A stretch of 64,000 nt of DNA from Thermoflavimicrobium dichotomicum (GTDB lineage: Bacteria > Bacillota > Bacilli > Thermoactinomycetales > Thermoactinomycetaceae): contig NZ_FORR01000004.1 of the NCBI RefSeq assembly GCF_900114055.1, positions 62,001-126,000 of the forward strand, given 5' to 3'. Shown in pieces: positions 62,765-64,000 of the stretch. The position numbers and the translations under genes are program-made. The notes beneath the pieces are model-generated. The model was not told where the DNA came from and ran no database searches. It was given only the letters and a program-made list of their open reading frames with translations. Position 1 is the stretch's first letter. The number at the start of each line of letters is the position of its first letter.

Positions 62765-64000
62765 TTAATTTTTCTCACTTGTTAATACTGCCTGTGCTGC
62801 AGATAAACGAGCTAAAGGCACTCGGTACGGTGAACAGCTGACATAATCCAATCCCACTCTGTGGCAAAATTGGATGGAGCGTTTTTCTCCGCCATGTTCC
62901 CCGCAAATTCCTGTTTTCAATTTGGGTTTTGTCTTTCTTCCCTCCTCTACACCCATCCGAACCAGTGCTCCAACTCCTTCTGTATCGAGTGTAATAAAGG
63001 GGTTATCGGGAAGAATTTTATTATCCACATAAGCATGGAGGAATTTACCTTCTGCATCATCACGGCTGTAACCAAATGTCGTCTGTGTCAAATCATTGGT
63101 ACCAAAAGAAAAGAAATCAGCTTCATTTGCAATCTCTTGGGCAGTGATGGCAGCTCGTGGCACTTCGATCATCGTACCAACTGTATAGGCGATTTTCTCT
63201 CCGGTCTCCTCTTGAATCCGACCAGCTACTTCATCAACCAACTCACGCATCAATTTCAATTCATTCACATGCCCGACAAGTGGGATCATAATTTCTGGCT
63301 CTACCCGGATACCTTCTCGCTTGCATTCGATTGCCGCCAAGAAAATCGCTTCCACTTGCATTGCATAAATCTCTGGATGAATGATCCCCAAACGACAGCC
63401 TCGATGTCCCAACATTGGGTTAAACTCTTGAAGATTACGCACTTTTTTCAAAAGCGCCTGTTTTCGCTTCAGTTCCATTTGATCTGTTTGATCATCCATT
63501 TGCATTTTCGCAATTTCAACTGCCAATTCCTCTGCGTTTGGCAAAAATTCATGTAGCGGAGGATCCAACAGCCGGATATTGACAGGTAATCCATCCATCG
63601 CTTTAAAGATGCCTTTGAAGTCCTCTTTTTGCAGGGGAAGTAATTGACGGAGTGCCTCCTCGCGCTCTTCCCTTGTTTCCGCCAAAATCATTGTCTGTAC
63701 AATCGGCACACGACTGGGTTCCATAAACATGTGCTCTGTACGGCATAATCCAATTCCTTCTGCCCCTAGCTCCCTCGCTTTTGCCGCATCTTCAGGATTA
63801 TCTGCATTAGCTCGAACACGCAACCGGCGAACTTCATCAGCCCAATCGAGGATCTGCCTAAACTCGGAAGACAGTGTAGGTTCAATCAATGGAACTTCAC
63901 CATCAATCACCTGGCCTGTGCTTCCATCAATCGTAATGAGATCCCCTTCTTTTAAGGTGAGTGTGCCAACGGTCATCTCTTTTTTATGCAAATCGATTTT
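62765..64000 (-). CDS. ppdK: Pyruvate, phosphate dikinase, C-terminal part (cut by window edge)
   Basis: At least 408 residues covering the end of the phosphohistidine domain and the PEP/pyruvate barrel. ELGAEGIGLCRTEHMFM, GTMIEVPRAAITAQEIA, FFSFGTNDLTQTTFGYSRDD and the catalytic Cys region TGICGEHGGE are clear. It interconverts pyruvate and PEP with ATP and phosphate. The ATP-grasp domain lies beyond the window. The frame continues past 63991, so the ATG there is internal. Confidence 0.95.
   Translation of the reverse strand, partial: KIDLHKKEMTVGTLTLKEGDLITIDGSTGQVIDGEVPLIEPTLSSEFRQILDWADEVRRLRVRANADNPEDAAKARELGAEGIGLCRTEHMFMEPSRVPIVQTMILAETREEREEALRQLLPLQKEDFKGIFKAMDGLPVNIRLLDPPLHEFLPNAEELAVEIAKMQMDDQTDQMELKRKQALLKKVRNLQEFNPMLGHRGCRLGIIHPEIYAMQVEAIFLAAIECKREGIRVEPEIMIPLVGHVNELKLMRELVDEVAGRIQEETGEKIAYTVGTMIEVPRAAITAQEIANEADFFSFGTNDLTQTTFGYSRDDAEGKFLHAYVDNKILPDNPFITLDTEGVGALVRMGVEEGRKTKPKLKTGICGEHGGEKRSIQFCHRVGLDYVSCSPYRVPLARLSAAQAVLTSEKN

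Overview
The window is chromosomal DNA of moderate-to-low G+C from an endospore-forming Firmicute of the order Bacillales. The grounds are strong Shine-Dalgarno sequences, a B. subtilis-like comG operon, yjcG-yjcF, trmK-yqfO and dnaG-rpoD neighbourhoods, a YhcN/YlaJ-type spore lipoprotein, GpsB, and YabE-like 3D-domain proteins. I cannot name the genus. The RNase P RNA reads as type A, unlike the type B of the Bacillus family, so a deep-branching Bacillales line is more likely than Bacillus itself.

Layout. 1-2.6 kb: a histidine kinase (cut by the window edge) and response regulator, mobile-element debris, and a secreted nuclease-like lipoprotein whose C-terminus runs into that debris. 2.8-10.2 kb: an exopolysaccharide island with a priming sugar transferase, chain-length regulator, polymerase/ligase, flippase on the opposite strand, polysaccharide deacetylase, FemAB/GNAT-like transferase and GT4 glycosyltransferase. 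10.5-16 kb: four tRNAs, yutG, yjcG-yjcF, a PHP phosphoesterase, a short non-autonomous element resembling a stand-alone HEARO/omega RNA, and an SEC-C protein. 16-19.5 kb: two tandem DUF348-G5-3D cell-wall proteins and a VanW protein. 19.7-25 kb: cytochrome bd (cydAB) behind three Rex-like operators, a small structured RNA (copy 1), a C26 amidase, a DUF378 protein and ispG. 25-29.6 kb: comGA-GG plus yqzE. 29.7-44.2 kb: tRNA-Gln, a TerC protein, rocB, thiI with its cysteine desulfurase, msrA, carbonic anhydrase, gpsB, a second non-autonomous IS200/IS605-type element, a spore lipoprotein, YugP, a CPA2 antiporter and a SEDS protein. 44.2-47.1 kb: tenI-thiO-thiS-thiG behind a TPP riboswitch. 47.2-53.8 kb: ferredoxin, DedA, a cysteine hydrolase, RNase P RNA, yqfO, trmK, an M1 peptidase and copy 2 of the structured RNA. 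53.8-64 kb: hpd, acetyltransferases, an acyl-CoA ligase/dehydrogenase operon with a cre site, rpoD, dnaG and the 3' part of ppdK.

The best candidates for undescribed biology are (a) the ~140-nt RNA present twice (22.4 kb + and 53.7 kb -), with a conserved long hairpin and a terminator whose sequence differs while its position is kept; and (b) the ~400-bp element at 14.0-14.4 kb, which looks like a HEARO/omega RNA with IS200/IS605 ends but no nuclease or transposase gene. Functional calls rest on reading motifs and on remembered families; no database search was run.
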